Shown here: positions 19,187 through 29,905 of the stretch, in pieces | Layout of the letters: each line of letters begins with the position of its first letter | Position numbering within the stretch: position 1 is the first letter of the stretch | DNA from: Chondrus crispus | Lineage: Eukaryota; Rhodophyta; Florideophyceae; Gigartinales; Gigartinaceae | Assembly (NCBI RefSeq): GCF_000350225.1 | Contig: NW_005179238.1 | Location: 33,245-97,244 of the forward strand | Reading direction: 5' to 3' | DNA length: 64,000 bases | Translations under genes and position numbers: made by a program | Notes under the pieces: model-generated | What the model saw: only the letters and a program-made list of their open reading frames with translations | Databases searched by the model: none | Told to the model about the DNA's origin: nothing

Positions 19187-21364
19187 ATGGTATCCGGGTC
19201 CGATTCGTCCCGTGAGACCCGTCCTCGAGACGTGCCTCCGCCAGTTGCGGCGTGGATCACTCGGAGTTGTCGCGAGACCCTCCGAGAAGCGGAAAGATTC
19301 ACGCTCAATACTGTAGCGGAGAAGCTCGCAGCGCAACCGTCGGCGCTGCGAGAAAACCTCAAGACTTTTATTGAGGAAACTATCGCGGCCCAAGCCGAGG
19401 TACAAGCCGCGCGAGAGCGCGATCGCCTAACCGCCCTGGAAGGCGTGCTCACCAAGGCCTGGCAGGCGGACATAGCTGCCAGCGCCAAGGAGGCCGCCAT
19501 CCTGCGTAAGCAAGAGGAGACCGCCACGGCGGAGGAACTCAAGGCCCTCCGTCGAGAAATGGCCATCTTGAAGACGCAAACATCAGCCTCCGCTGCTGGA
19601 ATCCCTTCGACTACAGTCGGAGTAGCGACTCTCCCTCCCGCTGAGGGGTTGCCCCCGTTGAATAAGAGCCTGCTCTTTTCCAACGTGACAACGCCGGCGC
19701 TGCAAGCCGCGGGGATACGGGTCCCCTCCATGGAGACCGCACCCCAATTCTCGGCCAACCCGCAGGCGTCGCGAACCGCGGCAGGAGCCTCCCGCGAGGG
19801 AGCCTCCGCCGGACCTATCCACCTTGAAGGTGATTTACCTTCCCAGAATTTACGGGGAGAGAACCCCGATCAAGGGGGAAGCTCAGACGACGAGGGGAGT
19901 GGACGACGAAAAAAGTCCAAACCCAGTCGGAAAGAGCGGAAGGCGAACCGTTGCAAAGGACGAAAGGATGGACACCCTCCGGACGGGTACTCAAGCCCGT
20001 CCTCGACATCCTCCTCTGACTCGGAGACCGACTCCGAGTCAGAGTCCCTTACGGCCCCAACGCCGACGTTCGGCCCCAAACAGAAAAAGGTTTCTGTCTG
20101 GAAGCCGACGAACCACCGGTTCAGAGGTGTGTGCAACTACCGAGCCTACCGCCTCGTGGATACCGACCCAACCCTGGACGACCGGGTCTACGCTACCACC
20201 CGTAAAAGGGTGCAGTACCTCCTCGTGGTCATGGGGGAGTACAAATTCAGCGGGGTAGATCCTATCAGGGTCATCAGTTTCCTGGCTCGCTGCAAGGAAA
20301 ATTTCGACAACGCCAATATGACCGAGGCGATGGCCCTGATGGCCCTACCCCATCTGCTGGCTCCGCCAGCGAAGGAAGCGTATGAGTCCCAGCGGGGACT
20401 GTACCGCAAATCTCAGGGGATCGCGAGCTGGGCCGCCGCCGTCAATTGGCTGTTGCGCACATATGCGACGAACCTCGAGATCGAGCGGGCCCTCACGGCA
20501 TTGAGGGAGCTACACCAGAAGCCGGGCGAACTGGAAACCGAGTACGCTACTCGAATGTCCACCGCCCTGGGGAGGTGCGGGGACGTGCACTCGGCATACG
20601 AGAGGACGACCCTCTTCATCGAGGGGCTCACCCCCGCGATCAAGCCGCTGGTGTTACAAGCTCGCGAGGATCGACCGCGATCCTCGTTCGAGGATACCAT
20701 CGCCCACGCGCGCTCGCACGGCGATGCTTTCCGGGCCCAGCACGGGGCGGGGCGCCGCGTGGAATTCGGGAAGCCTCGCCCGGTTAAACAGGTTCTCGCT
20801 GCTCTGGATGGCGCCACGTCGTCGTCGACCGGCCCCCCTCCCAGTTTTCAAACGGCCCGGGGAGCCGAGAACTACTTCGCTACCGATGGTGACCTCGCCG
20901 GGGGGGCTCCTTCCCTCCCGACGGAAGAATCCTCCTTCAACGACGGAGACTCGCTGTTTTACGGCGACCGGCGCAAGCCGTATCAACCCGCTCGAGAGCC
21001 CGCCGAGGGCTTTCGCGGACTTCCACCGGGGAAAACGTCCCGTAATTACCAGAAGGATCTGCGGGGACCTCCGTCCCCGCAGATCATCTGCTTCACCTGT
21101 TATCGGGTCGGGGACCACATTTCCCCCGACTGCGACATGAATGTGAAGGATGTATCCCTCGTACCCCATCAGTACGGGAAGTTGACCGCGGCCCAAAAGA
21201 GCCGAGTGCCTCCGGAGGCGTACCTCCGAGCCGTCGCCCTTCTCAGTTACGAGGCGAACCGGGTAATGAACCCCGAAGCCGTCGCCGGCCCGCCGCCGCG
21301 TGCGGGTACCGGGACGAGGACCCCTCCGCCCCCCGGGGAAGCTCTTTCGCCTCCAAAAAACTAG
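19187..21364 (+). CDS. gag: T3 Gag polyprotein
   Basis: Intact 725-residue Gag starting at ATG 19187. The N-terminal about 130 residues form a probable coiled coil (ETLREAERFTLNTVAEKL to KALRREMAILKTQ). A low-complexity Ser/Asp stretch follows around residues 230-290. The capsid-like core runs from about 300 to 520 (VCNYRAYRLV, MGEYKFSGVDPIRVISFL, AAAVNWLLRTYAT, ERTTLFIEGL). Near residue 640 is a zinc-knuckle variant, CFTCYRVGDHISPDC, with five rather than four residues between the second Cys and the His. Gag should form the particle and bind element RNA. A 'tctgtttcaacag' tract just before the start could be a 3' splice site. The frame ends in CCA AAA AAC TAG, where -1 frameshifting to pol is expected. 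Confidence 0.92.
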   Translation: MVSGSDSSRETRPRDVPPPVAAWITRSCRETLREAERFTLNTVAEKLAAQPSALRENLKTFIEETIAAQAEVQAARERDRLTALEGVLTKAWQADIAASAKEAAILRKQEETATAEELKALRREMAILKTQTSASAAGIPSTTVGVATLPPAEGLPPLNKSLLFSNVTTPALQAAGIRVPSMETAPQFSANPQASRTAAGASREGASAGPIHLEGDLPSQNLRGENPDQGGSSDDEGSGRRKKSKPSRKERKANRCKGRKDGHPPDGYSSPSSTSSSDSETDSESESLTAPTPTFGPKQKKVSVWKPTNHRFRGVCNYRAYRLVDTDPTLDDRVYATTRKRVQYLLVVMGEYKFSGVDPIRVISFLARCKENFDNANMTEAMALMALPHLLAPPAKEAYESQRGLYRKSQGIASWAAAVNWLLRTYATNLEIERALTALRELHQKPGELETEYATRMSTALGRCGDVHSAYERTTLFIEGLTPAIKPLVLQAREDRPRSSFEDTIAHARSHGDAFRAQHGAGRRVEFGKPRPVKQVLAALDGATSSSTGPPPSFQTARGAENYFATDGDLAGGAPSLPTEESSFNDGDSLFYGDRRKPYQPAREPAEGFRGLPPGKTSRNYQKDLRGPPSPQIICFTCYRVGDHISPDCDMNVKDVSLVPHQYGKLTAAQKSRVPPEAYLRAVALLSYEANRVMNPEAVAGPPPRAGTGTRTPPPPGEALSPPKN
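21355..21361 (+). promoter_or_regulatory. T3 gag-pol -1 frameshift heptamer
   Basis: A AAA AAC in the gag frame, followed at once by the gag stop TAG. The -1 frame runs open to 21684 and contains RRPW, a motif also before the T4 protease, showing it is the true pol leader. In this copy an indel, probably in the A5C8 run at about 21551-21563, separates the leader from the main pol frame. Confidence 0.75.
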
Positions 21365-24300
21365 GAGAACCTCAGCCTGCAGCCGCTGAGGTGGACACGG
21401 GCACGTCCCCGGATCTGTCGCCCAAGGAGGCGGAATCGTCTACACCTCCCGAGGCGGAGAAGCGGTACCGGATACTCGGCCGCAAACACACTGGGCCATC
21501 CCAGGGAGACCCCGACCCCGAACGGCTCGGTACCTTACGCCGACCTTGGCGGAAAAACCCCCCCCGCCTGCAAGGGGTGTTAGCCATCCCGAGACAGCGC
21601 TTGCGCTGTCTCGGCGGAATTACAAGGTCTACGCAGACCTTGGATTATCCCCGTCGATATTGGTGCGCCAGCTCACAATATTAGATACAGGGGCTGGCTC
21701 CAATTTCGTACGGGCCGACACGCTTCCCTCCGGATGGGAAGCGCTGATTATTCCGGGAGAAATCCCGTCGATCGCTGACGCCAATGGGAGACCATTGCGT
21801 ACAAGCGGAAAAATCCCCCTCGTAGTGCGGTTAGGCGACCGCACCATGAGGTGTACATTCATCGTCTGTGAACGGTTAGCCGCCCCCGTCATTTTGGGGT
21901 GTGAGCTCAACGACAAGTTTGTGGAGGCGATTTACCCAAGACGCAAAGTGGTGGAGCTGGACGATGGCACAAAAATTCCCATCGTCCGCAAGCCGGCTGC
22001 CCGGGCCGTGAACATTCCTCCACTCCCGACGGAGCAGGAGTATTCCCCGCAAGCGGGGCGGATTTCGCCCAAGCTCAAGGTTTCCCGCGCCGTCAACCTC
22101 CCGGCGGGCACCCAGACCTGGGTTTACGTCACAAGTGGACGGAACGGACTCTCGGTCCTCGAGGCGAACCCGCAGTTATATGCGAAGCATCGGCTCTCCC
22201 TCTCCAACGGGGTGGTGCGCATCTCTCCGTTGCAAGAGTTCAAGGTCCTCATGGCGAACTTCTCGTCCGCCGACAAGAGGCTATCGAAGAACCAAGTCGT
22301 TGGCTTCGTCACTCCCCATCCGCGGGCGATGGTGCGCACGGCGATGCCGTTGGACGCGGTCCTAGCCGCGGAATTCTCCGAGGGGAGCCCCCCTCTACAG
22401 GGCGAGAGGCCCCCTCGCGGTGTCCTCCCCCAAGCGGAGACATCCCCTCCGCAGGAGGCAGTTCCCCTCGACCACCTGCCGGCGCAAGTGCGAGGGCAGG
22501 TTCGCACCATGCTCGCGCCGTACGCCGCGATGTGGAACGGGAATTTGGGTGAAGTCCGAGCGACCGAGCATCGCATCGAACTCACCCCCGGCGCAAAGCC
22601 GTTTCGTTGTCAGCCATATCGCGCTGGTCCCCGCGCCCGTGAGGCGGAACAAGCCTCGGTGGACGAGATGTTAGCCAACGGGGTGATCACCCGGTCCAAG
22701 TCCGAATGGGCGTCCCCCGTTGTGCTCATACCCAAGTCAGATGGGAGCCTCCGTTTCTGCATCGATTACCGACGGCTGAACGCGTTGACCCGGCGAGATA
22801 CTTACCCCATCGCCCGGATGGACGAGTGTCTTGACACGCTCGGGGAAGCCAAGGTCTTTTCTACCCTTGATTGTAACTCCGGGTACTGGCAAATTCCAGT
22901 CGCCAAGGAGGATCGACCGAAAACCACGTTTACGTGCCACGCCGGGACGTATCAATTCAACCGTATGCCCTTCGGGCTGATGAACGCCCCGGCCACCTTT
23001 CAACGTATGTTGGATATCCTCCTCTCAGGCTATCGCTGGAAGAGCTGTCTCATCTACCTTAATGATATCATAATCTTCTCCAAGGATTATGACACGCACC
23101 TCAAGGATGTGGACGTAATACTCCGTGCTCTGCAGCAGGAGGGATTATCACTTAAACTTAACAAGTGCAGGTTTTTTCAGGACTCTGTCGAGTACCTGGG
23201 TCATATCATTCGACCGGGCGAACTCGAGGTCCACCCGAAGAATGTGAAAGCGCTCTCAGAAGCGACTCAACCACGGACCCAGACCGAGCTGCGCTCGTTC
23301 TTGGGAATGTGTAATGTCTACCGACGTTTCGTCGATCATTTCGCCAAGATAGCGGCGCCCCTTACGGCTATGCTCCGAAAAGAAGAGCCGGATGTCCTTC
23401 CCAATCTGGATGAAGAGCAGACCACGGCCTTCCAGACACTGAAGGAGTGCTTAATTTCGCCACCAGTCTTAAAACTCCCAAGACTGGGGCGCCCCTACTC
23501 ACTGGATACGGATGCATCAGACGCTCAGTTGGGCTGCACACTACTGCAGACCCACGAGGATGGACACCGATACCCTGTCGGGTATTGGTCACGCACGCTC
23601 TCGTCAGCGGAACGCAACTACTCGACAACCGAGAAGGAATGCCTCGCCATCGTATGGGCGGTGCAGACGCTCCGCCCATACCTGGAAAGGGAGCGGTTCA
23701 CGGTCAACACCGACCACCACTCCCTGCGGTGGCTGATGAACCTCGCCGATGCGAGTGGCCGGCTTGCCCGGTGGCGCTTGCGCCTTGCCGAATATGACTT
23801 CGACGTAACCTACGTGAAGGGAATCAAGAACTGCCTCGCCGATGCGCTGAGCCGTATCCCATCTACGGGGGGTACGACTGTCCCGACCGACGAAGAAATT
23901 CCTTGCTACTCCGTCCTGAATTTCGACGATGAGCCTCAGCATCAAGAGGAGACCTACGACCCCACCGACGTCGAAATTTCCGCGGGTTGCTACGCGCTGG
24001 ACCCCCCGGCCTCGATGGCCGCGATAACCCACGAAGACTTCTCTCGTGAACAGCACTCCGACCCATTTTGTAAGGAGGTGACTTCCCGTCTTGAGAAGGG
24101 GGAGGGGTTCGCTGAATTGCGCCGGTCCCGATTCTTCGTGAATCAGGAAGGGCTGGTCTGCCGGAAAGCCCACCTCGACGGTGTGGAACAGATCGTAGTA
24201 CCCACAACCCTCCGGGAAAGGTTGTTGTACTTGTCGCATTATCCCGCCACCTCCGGTCACCCGGGAGGCAGGCGATTGTTCTATACGCTAAGACAGCGGT

Positions 24301-26012
24301 TCTATTGGCCAAGCATGTCGGTGGACTCCTACTCGACCGTAAGGATGTGTCCCGACTGCGCGAAGGCACGCATCAAACTGCGGAAGCACAACTCTGAGTT
24401 GAAGACATTTCCTCCGTCAGGGCCCCTGGAGTACATCGCCATCGATATTCTCGGCGAACTTCCCCGTACACCAAGAGGAAACCGTTACCTCTTGGTGATG
24501 ACGGACAGATACTCCAAGCTGACCAGGACGGTCCCGCTCAAGAGGATTACCGCTGAAACGGTTGCTCAGGCGTTTATTTCCCACTGGGTGTTCGTATACG
24601 GCGCCCCAGTGAAACTTCTCTCCGATAACGGAGGGCAATTCACATCGAGGTTTTTCCTCGCAGTGTGCAGGATACTCTCAATTGAGAGCGTGTTTACCAC
24701 GGCGTATCACCCCCAAACCAATGGGCAGGTGGAGAGATTCAACCGTACGTTGGTATCAAACCTCCGGCATTATCTCGCCGATAATCAACGTGACTGGGAT
24801 CAGTACACGGACGCACTGACTTACGGCTATAATTGCACGGCGAACAGGATGATCGGTATGCGACCGTTCGACCTGGTATTATCCCGGACCCAGAGTCCGT
24901 TATCCCTGCAACAAACGCCGCTGTTGGACCCATCCGCCTCAAGGGCGCAGTTCAAGATCCGCTACCTAGCGTGGCTCCGCAGCCTGATGTCGACGGCCAG
25001 CCGCCACTTGCTGGCCGGACAGGAGCGGTATAAGAACGATTTCGATAATCGGATACGCCACCCCACCCCGGACTATCGGGTGGGGGATCAAGTACTCGTA
25101 AACCGCGAGGCCGCGCTACGGTCCGAAGAGAAAACGGACAAGGACCGGGTTAACAATAAGCTCGCACCGCGGACCGAGGGACCCTTCCCTGTCGTACAGG
25201 TGGACGACCACACCGTCACCATATTACGGGGGACGGGACTGAAGGACCGGCTCTCTCGTGACCGAGTTGTCAAGGCACCCCCGTTGAGGAGCAACGTGGA
25301 GGATCCCCCGCTGGAACGGGTGGAGTCAGACGGGGAGGACAGTAACCTCCCCGAAGCTACCGCCTCAGAAGGGACCCTCGCTACACCGGCGACCGCGAGG
25401 TTGCGCACGCCGGGATTGATGGACGCTGTAACCAGTGGGGGAATCGAGGACAACCGCTCGAGACTCGCTGGGTACCGCTCTCAGGTCGAGATGACGGAGG
25501 GTCCGCCGCGTAGGGAAGAATCAGACTCGTGCCCTGCTACGCGCGCGCGAACCGCGAGGGAGAGCCCTATAACTACGGAGCCAACAGTGGCCCCTACGGA
25601 ACCACCCGCGCCCCGCCGCGACAGGGCCTCCGCCCCCCCGGCGACCGACCCCGCTTACCGAGCGTTCATCTCGTCTGGTGCGGTGCACCTGGCCGCGAGG
25701 TGCACGTTCCGACCCGACGCCTTCCGCGTACCCCTACGCGTGCCATCGGGGCAGGCCCTACCTCCGGCTTCCTCTGCGGGAGACCCCAACGACGTCTACG
25801 TCGTGCAATCGCTAACCGGGCACGGGCCGGGAGGTGACGGGCTCCCCCTGTTTCGCGTACGTTGGTACGGGTACAGCGACGCCGAGTCGACCTGCGAGCC
25901 CGCCCGTCATATCGACTACAACACGGTCGCGCGATACTGCCGGAAAAAGCGGATACCCATCCCCGACCGTGCACTATGGCGGCATCCCGACAGCGTAGGA
26001 CTCGGAAATTAG
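21365..26012 (+). CDS. pol: T3 Pol: protease, RT, RNase H, integrase, chromodomain
   Basis: The main frame, open from 21390 (first ATG 21546), gives 1,488 residues without a stop. Protease: LDTGAGSNF, Asp 47. RT: FCIDYRRLNAL, FSTLDCNSGYWQI, MPFGLMNAPATFQ, and YLNDIIIF in place of YLDD, with codon AAT at 23061-23063 (residue 506); loss of this catalytic Asp should abolish polymerase activity. RNase H: SLDTDASDAQ, TEKECLAIVWAV, NTDHHSLRWL. Integrase: HHCC finger (LSHYPATSGHP; CPDCAKAR), then D967, D1027 and E1063, a canonical D,D-35-E. The C-terminus has a chromodomain, VYVVQSLTGHG to CRKKRIPI, with WYGYSDAESTCEP where most have TWEP. Chromodomains steer integration to marked chromatin. The leader 21365-21545 is in the -1 frame of gag, so one frameshift lies near 21555. 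Confidence 0.93.
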
Positions 26013-26293
26013 AAGGGTGAACCGCGCCCCCGTACCTTCTCAGGAGGTACGCGGGGTAGTTATCATAAGGCCCATGGAAAACGCTTCTGTACAGCGCGAC
26101 TCGCCACCGGACGGCCGGCCCCGACAATGTTGGTCGCAGCGAATGACCCTCAATTTTTGGTTTCGACTTTTGGAAAGGGAAGTTTAAAATTGGTTAAATT
26201 TTTGGGGGGTTGTCCTCTGTGCCAGCGGGGCCTCATCGAGCGGCCAGCAAGAACGCCGAGCGGACGGTATGAAGTGGCGTGGCCAACTACGAT
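26013..26293. other. T3 spacer after pol
   Basis: Non-coding. It includes the near-palindrome GTACCTTCTCAGGAGGTAC just after pol and a T/G-rich run with a G6 stretch near 26205-26212 that could be a weak polypurine-like tract. No gene is seen. Confidence 0.5.
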
Positions 26294-26800
26294 ACTCGCT
26301 CGACGAGGGAATTGACTCGCCTATGCGAGGAGCAACGTTAATCCGTGCCTCCCTTCGTGGAGAACTTCAATACTCGTTCGACGAGGGAATTGACTCGCCT
26401 ATGCGAGGAGTATCGTCAATCCGTGCCTCCCTTCGTGGGGAACTACGATACTCGCTCGACGAGGGAAATGACCCGCCTGTGCGAAGAATAACGACAATAC
26501 TCGCCGGCCGAGGACTCTGGCCGTGCTTCCCTCCGTGGAGAATTACAATACTCGCTCGACGAGGGAATTGACTCGCCTATGCGAGGAGCAACGTCGATCC
26601 GTGCCTCCCTTCGCGGAGAACTACAGTACTCGCTAGACGAGGGAATTGACTCGCCTTTGCGAGGAGTAACGTAATACTCGCCTGACGAGGACCCTATCCG
26701 TGCCACCCTTCGTGAAGAATTGCAGTACTCGCTCGACGAGGGAATTGACTCGCCTGAGCAAGGAGTAACGACAATACGCGCTGGACGCGAACTCTGTCCG
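26294..26800. repeat. 78-bp tandem repeat, six copies
   Basis: Copies start with ACTCGCTCGACGAGGG at 26294, 26372, 26450, 26550, 26628 and 26727. Spacing is 78, 78, 100, 78 and 99; the longer units carry an extra piece of about 22 bases. Each unit holds a short perfect hairpin, CTCGC-CTAT-GCGAG, in most copies. It lies between pol and the 3' end of the antisense ORF, so it may act as a transcript terminator or insulator between converging units (inference). Confidence 0.85.
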
Positions 26801-26961
26801 ACCCCACCCTTCGAAAAACGGGTCGTTACTTACCCCAGAAGGCCCTCGGAGGGAGGAACTGACTCCCCCGAACGGACAGGGTGCACTGACCCACGCGGCG
26901 GACCCGGACGAAAGGGGGTAAGTGACTAGTTTACTCGTCGCACTACAGTGGGTAAGACCGA

Positions 26962-28926
26962 CTAGGATCCTGCCGGTACGCCTCCCTCTTCCTCGTAGTC
27001 AGCCAAGGACTCCTCCGGCACCGCGTCCCCCGCGGGACCCCCCTTCGCGCCCGACACCTCCGTCGGCCCCGCCGCCTCGGCTGCCAAGGCCATCTCAAGA
27101 CCCTCCGCGACAAGAGCGGGTGTCCCCGTTGCCACCGCCAAGTCACCCGGTGGCTCGGGCTCGGTCACCCCCTCGCCCCTCGCCGGGGATGAGACGGGCT
27201 CCCCCACCTCTGTCGTGGGGGTCGTTCCTGCCACGAGGCGTCGCACCCTCTCCCTGAGGCGGGGATTGTCCAGCAGCGCCCGTAACTCCGCGTCCGACAT
27301 CGTCGTCGGATCGCGCTCCCTCGCCACCTCTATCGGCGGATCTCCCGGTCCCTTCTCGCCGCCCATCTCCACGTCCGCCGGGGACGGCGAGACGACCGAC
27401 ACCAGCGCGCGCGCGCTCGGGGACGCGTCATCGCGCCCTCCACCGGGTGTCTTCCCGAAACCGACCCCGCGTCGCGGTCCGCGCGCTCCGCCGGCCTCTC
27501 CGGCGGGTCCATCACCGCGTCGCCGCACGCGAACCACTCCGGGGTCCTCCCCCGGGACATCCTCGCGCCTCCTAACGCGCTCCTCGCCGCCACCACCACC
27601 GGCGTTGACCTCCTCCGCCTCCCGTAAGTACTCGGGCTGAGCGAGGGTGAGAGATCCGGACTCGATCCGTACCCAGTTTCCGCGGTCAGCTCGACCCGCG
27701 TCGTGCCTCCGCCCAGGGGAGTTATGTCTCGACCGGGGGTTATCGAAGTGATGCCCCTGATTGTATGGCACGCGAGGCCAATCAATGGCCTCGTGAAGAT
27801 CTAACAGGGCTTGTAAGCGATCCTGCAGCACCGCCCCGCCTAACACTCGTGTGAGGTCCAAGCGTCTTAACCACTCCACAACCATAGTTGGGAGGACATA
27901 CAACCGCCCGTCGTAGGTCGACCATAAGAAGCGCTTAGCGACAATGGCGAGCCACTCGCTCAGGAAGACCATCCAGCGGGGGGATTGAGGATCGGCCATC
28001 ATACTCATCCCATAATACACCAAACACGGTGGCAATTCCGCAAGGAAGTCCGCAGGGACTTCGTACTGCGCAAACCACGCGGGTAGCTCGGGGTACCGCG
28101 CGGTCAGGACGTCGCGTTCGAATGAGGTAATTTCTACCCACTCGTACGCGACGAAGACCCCCATCCGGTTCCGCATCCGACGCTCATACTTCAGCTTTTG
28201 GTGCATCGCGGGGTCTCTCCTCCGCTCGGGCTGACTCTCGAACCCTGGAGGGAGGATCGGCTCGCTCCAGGACATCAGCTCAACCGCTGGCTCCTCCTCC
28301 CGTAGACGGAGATTGTCCATAACTCGCTTTAATCCAGCGACATACACCCGGTCGGCTTCCGTGCGATAGGCCCACGTATCTAAGTCCCACGCACGAGGGA
28401 CGGTCCGATTGCAAGGTGTCCGGCGCATCCGCTGCCGAAGTAACTCCACGAAGGCCACCCGGGCCCGCGTGTCCTCCCGCCGAAACCCTGGGCATAGGAA
28501 CTCAGGCTCCACAACCAAACGGTGTGAGAAGTCCCTGGATGTCACAGCCGCCAGGCTGAGCCCCCCCGGGAGCTCCCCGGTCGCTGCAGCGTAACGCTGA
28601 ATCATCTCCGCATCGCGCAAGCCCGCGGGGGACAAAAACGGCGCCCTCTCGAAAAGAAGTGCGTCGTCGTACATATTTCGTCCCCATAAGTCGTCCGGGC
28701 GGGGCCATTCTTCGCCCCGGTCGACCGGACGTACCCCGAAGGTGTACATGCCCCCCCTTTTTTCGGCTGCTCTGGACGTCGGGATCGGAGACGGAGCCTC
28801 GTGGGCGACACTAAAGAAACAGAAAAAAAACGAGGCAGGGGTCTCGCGCGTCGGACGATGGCACGATATCGGTACCTCGCACCGCACTACCCTCTTGTAA
28901 CAGAGTTCCCCCTCCTCGCGCGCCAT
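26962..28926 (-). CDS. T3 antisense ORF (unknown protein, homologous to the T4 antisense ORF)
   Basis: A 654-codon open frame on the strand opposite to gag-pol, between pol and the 3' LTR. The conserved body (about residues 60-400) has no recognised catalytic motif but matches the T4 antisense protein: YPELPAWFAQYEVPADF with YQQLPSWWGQFEVCQGF; then WMVFLSEWLAIVAKRFLW with WVVFLTEWCVKVAATLLW; then YVLPTMVVEWLRRLDLT with WYLPPKLVELMCLLDYT. The C-terminal third is low complexity, acidic and Pro/Gly-rich. ATG 28749 (MYTFGVRPV) is a likelier start than 28926. A pyrimidine tract ending in TTTAG lies just upstream (28813-28837, minus strand), like an intron acceptor. Extra antisense ORFs in this position are known in plant Tat-lineage elements; I cannot say whether this is related. 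Confidence 0.8.
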   Translation of the reverse strand: MAREEGELCYKRVVRCEVPISCHRPTRETPASFFFCFFSVAHEAPSPIPTSRAAEKRGGMYTFGVRPVDRGEEWPRPDDLWGRNMYDDALLFERAPFLSPAGLRDAEMIQRYAAATGELPGGLSLAAVTSRDFSHRLVVEPEFLCPGFRREDTRARVAFVELLRQRMRRTPCNRTVPRAWDLDTWAYRTEADRVYVAGLKRVMDNLRLREEEPAVELMSWSEPILPPGFESQPERRRDPAMHQKLKYERRMRNRMGVFVAYEWVEITSFERDVLTARYPELPAWFAQYEVPADFLAELPPCLVYYGMSMMADPQSPRWMVFLSEWLAIVAKRFLWSTYDGRLYVLPTMVVEWLRRLDLTRVLGGAVLQDRLQALLDLHEAIDWPRVPYNQGHHFDNPRSRHNSPGRRHDAGRADRGNWVRIESGSLTLAQPEYLREAEEVNAGGGGGEERVRRREDVPGEDPGVVRVRRRGDGPAGEAGGARGPRRGVGFGKTPGGGRDDASPSARALVSVVSPSPADVEMGGEKGPGDPPIEVARERDPTTMSDAELRALLDNPRLRERVRRLVAGTTPTTEVGEPVSSPARGEGVTEPEPPGDLAVATGTPALVAEGLEMALAAEAAGPTEVSGAKGGPAGDAVPEESLADYEEEGGVPAGS

Positions 28927-29478
28927 CGCGCCGCCGGGAGATTGTACGCTGTCCCGGGACGGTACACGCCTCCGCCAGAATCCTCATCCATAGGGATGCC
29001 CGATTCGAAGAAAGGGGCTGTAGCAGAATGGTTAATTTCGTTTGAATTTGCAGACAGCGGGAGTGACTCCCGCTCCCTCCAAGGGGGCGCGCCGCCGGTT
29101 CGACCGGTCCGACACCGCCGGGAGCACACCAACCTTCGGCGGATCCTCGGACCGCGCGTCGTTATCCCCACCCGACGGCGTGTTCTTCGGCCAACGGGTG
29201 ATGGGTAAGCCCCGGCGCTCGCCGAACGAAGCGCGTCTACACTCTCGCGCGTGTCCACCCCTCCCCTTCCCAGGGGGGTGGAATAAGCTATCTCCCTCGA
29301 GGACGCCGGAACCCTCTCGCCCTCGTGGTGAGAGTGCCCCCTCCCTTCCTAAGGGAGAAATTTCTGACCCGGGCGACGAGGGAATCGGTTCCTCGCACTC
29401 ACTCGCCCCTCGACACCGCCGCGCACGACATCCTCCGCCCCTACCAAAAAGGGAAAAAAGGGGAGAGAGAAGGGGGAA
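28927..29478. other. T3 region between antisense ORF and 42-bp repeats
   Basis: Non-coding leader side of the antisense gene; several overlapping short frames are compositional. A box-A-like word, TAGCAGAATGG, near 29021 does not fold into a tRNA. Confidence 0.45.
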
Positions 29479-29646
29479 GGAAGGTCGCGTGGTCAGGGGG
29501 ACACGCTCGCGCTGATCCAAGGAAGGTCGCGTGGTCAGGGGGACACGCTCGCGCTGATCCAAGGAAGGTCGCGTGGTCAGGGGGACACGCTCGCGCTGAT
29601 CCAAGGAAGGTCGTGTGGTCAGGAAGACACGCTCGCGCTGATCGCC
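29479..29646. repeat. 42-bp tandem repeat, four copies
   Basis: Units starting GGAAGGTCGCGTGG at 29479, 29521, 29563 and 29605 are almost identical, the last with a few changes. The 42-base period is a multiple of three. Confidence 0.9.
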
Positions 29647-29891
29647 GGGAAGGATGGGCCAATAAGTTCAACGACAAGGCACCACACGGAAGCCAGGGAG
29701 GCAAGGTTCGGGCCGAGGACACCGCGTCCCATTTCATGTCGCACGCGTACTCGCGGACACGACCCACCTCACCTCCTCTCCCGAGCGCTCGCCTGATCCT
29801 CGCCAAGCGGACTCTAACTGCGGAGGGCGGGTATGTCGGCAAGGGCGGGGCAATGACCGCCGGATTCAAGGTTCGCGGGGACGCTCTACTC

Positions 29892-29905
29892 TGAGAGGGG
29901 GGCTA
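29892..29905 (+). other. T3 polypurine tract
   Basis: GAGAGGGGGG followed by a few bases directly precedes the 3' LTR start at 29906, the expected plus-strand primer. Confidence 0.75.

Noticed and set aside
19583..25837. Many 60-220-codon frames opposite to or overlapping T3 gag and pol
   Set aside because: They are GC-driven shadows of the real frames, without conserved motifs.
26294..26800. Regular repeats reminiscent of a CRISPR array
   Set aside because: Units are full tandem repeats without unique spacers, inside a eukaryotic LTR retrotransposon.
29013..29115. tRNA-like region: TAGCAGAATGG (box-A-like) and GGTTCGACCGG (box-B-like) about 75 bases apart
   Set aside because: The ends do not pair into an acceptor stem and no anticodon arm forms; probably chance.
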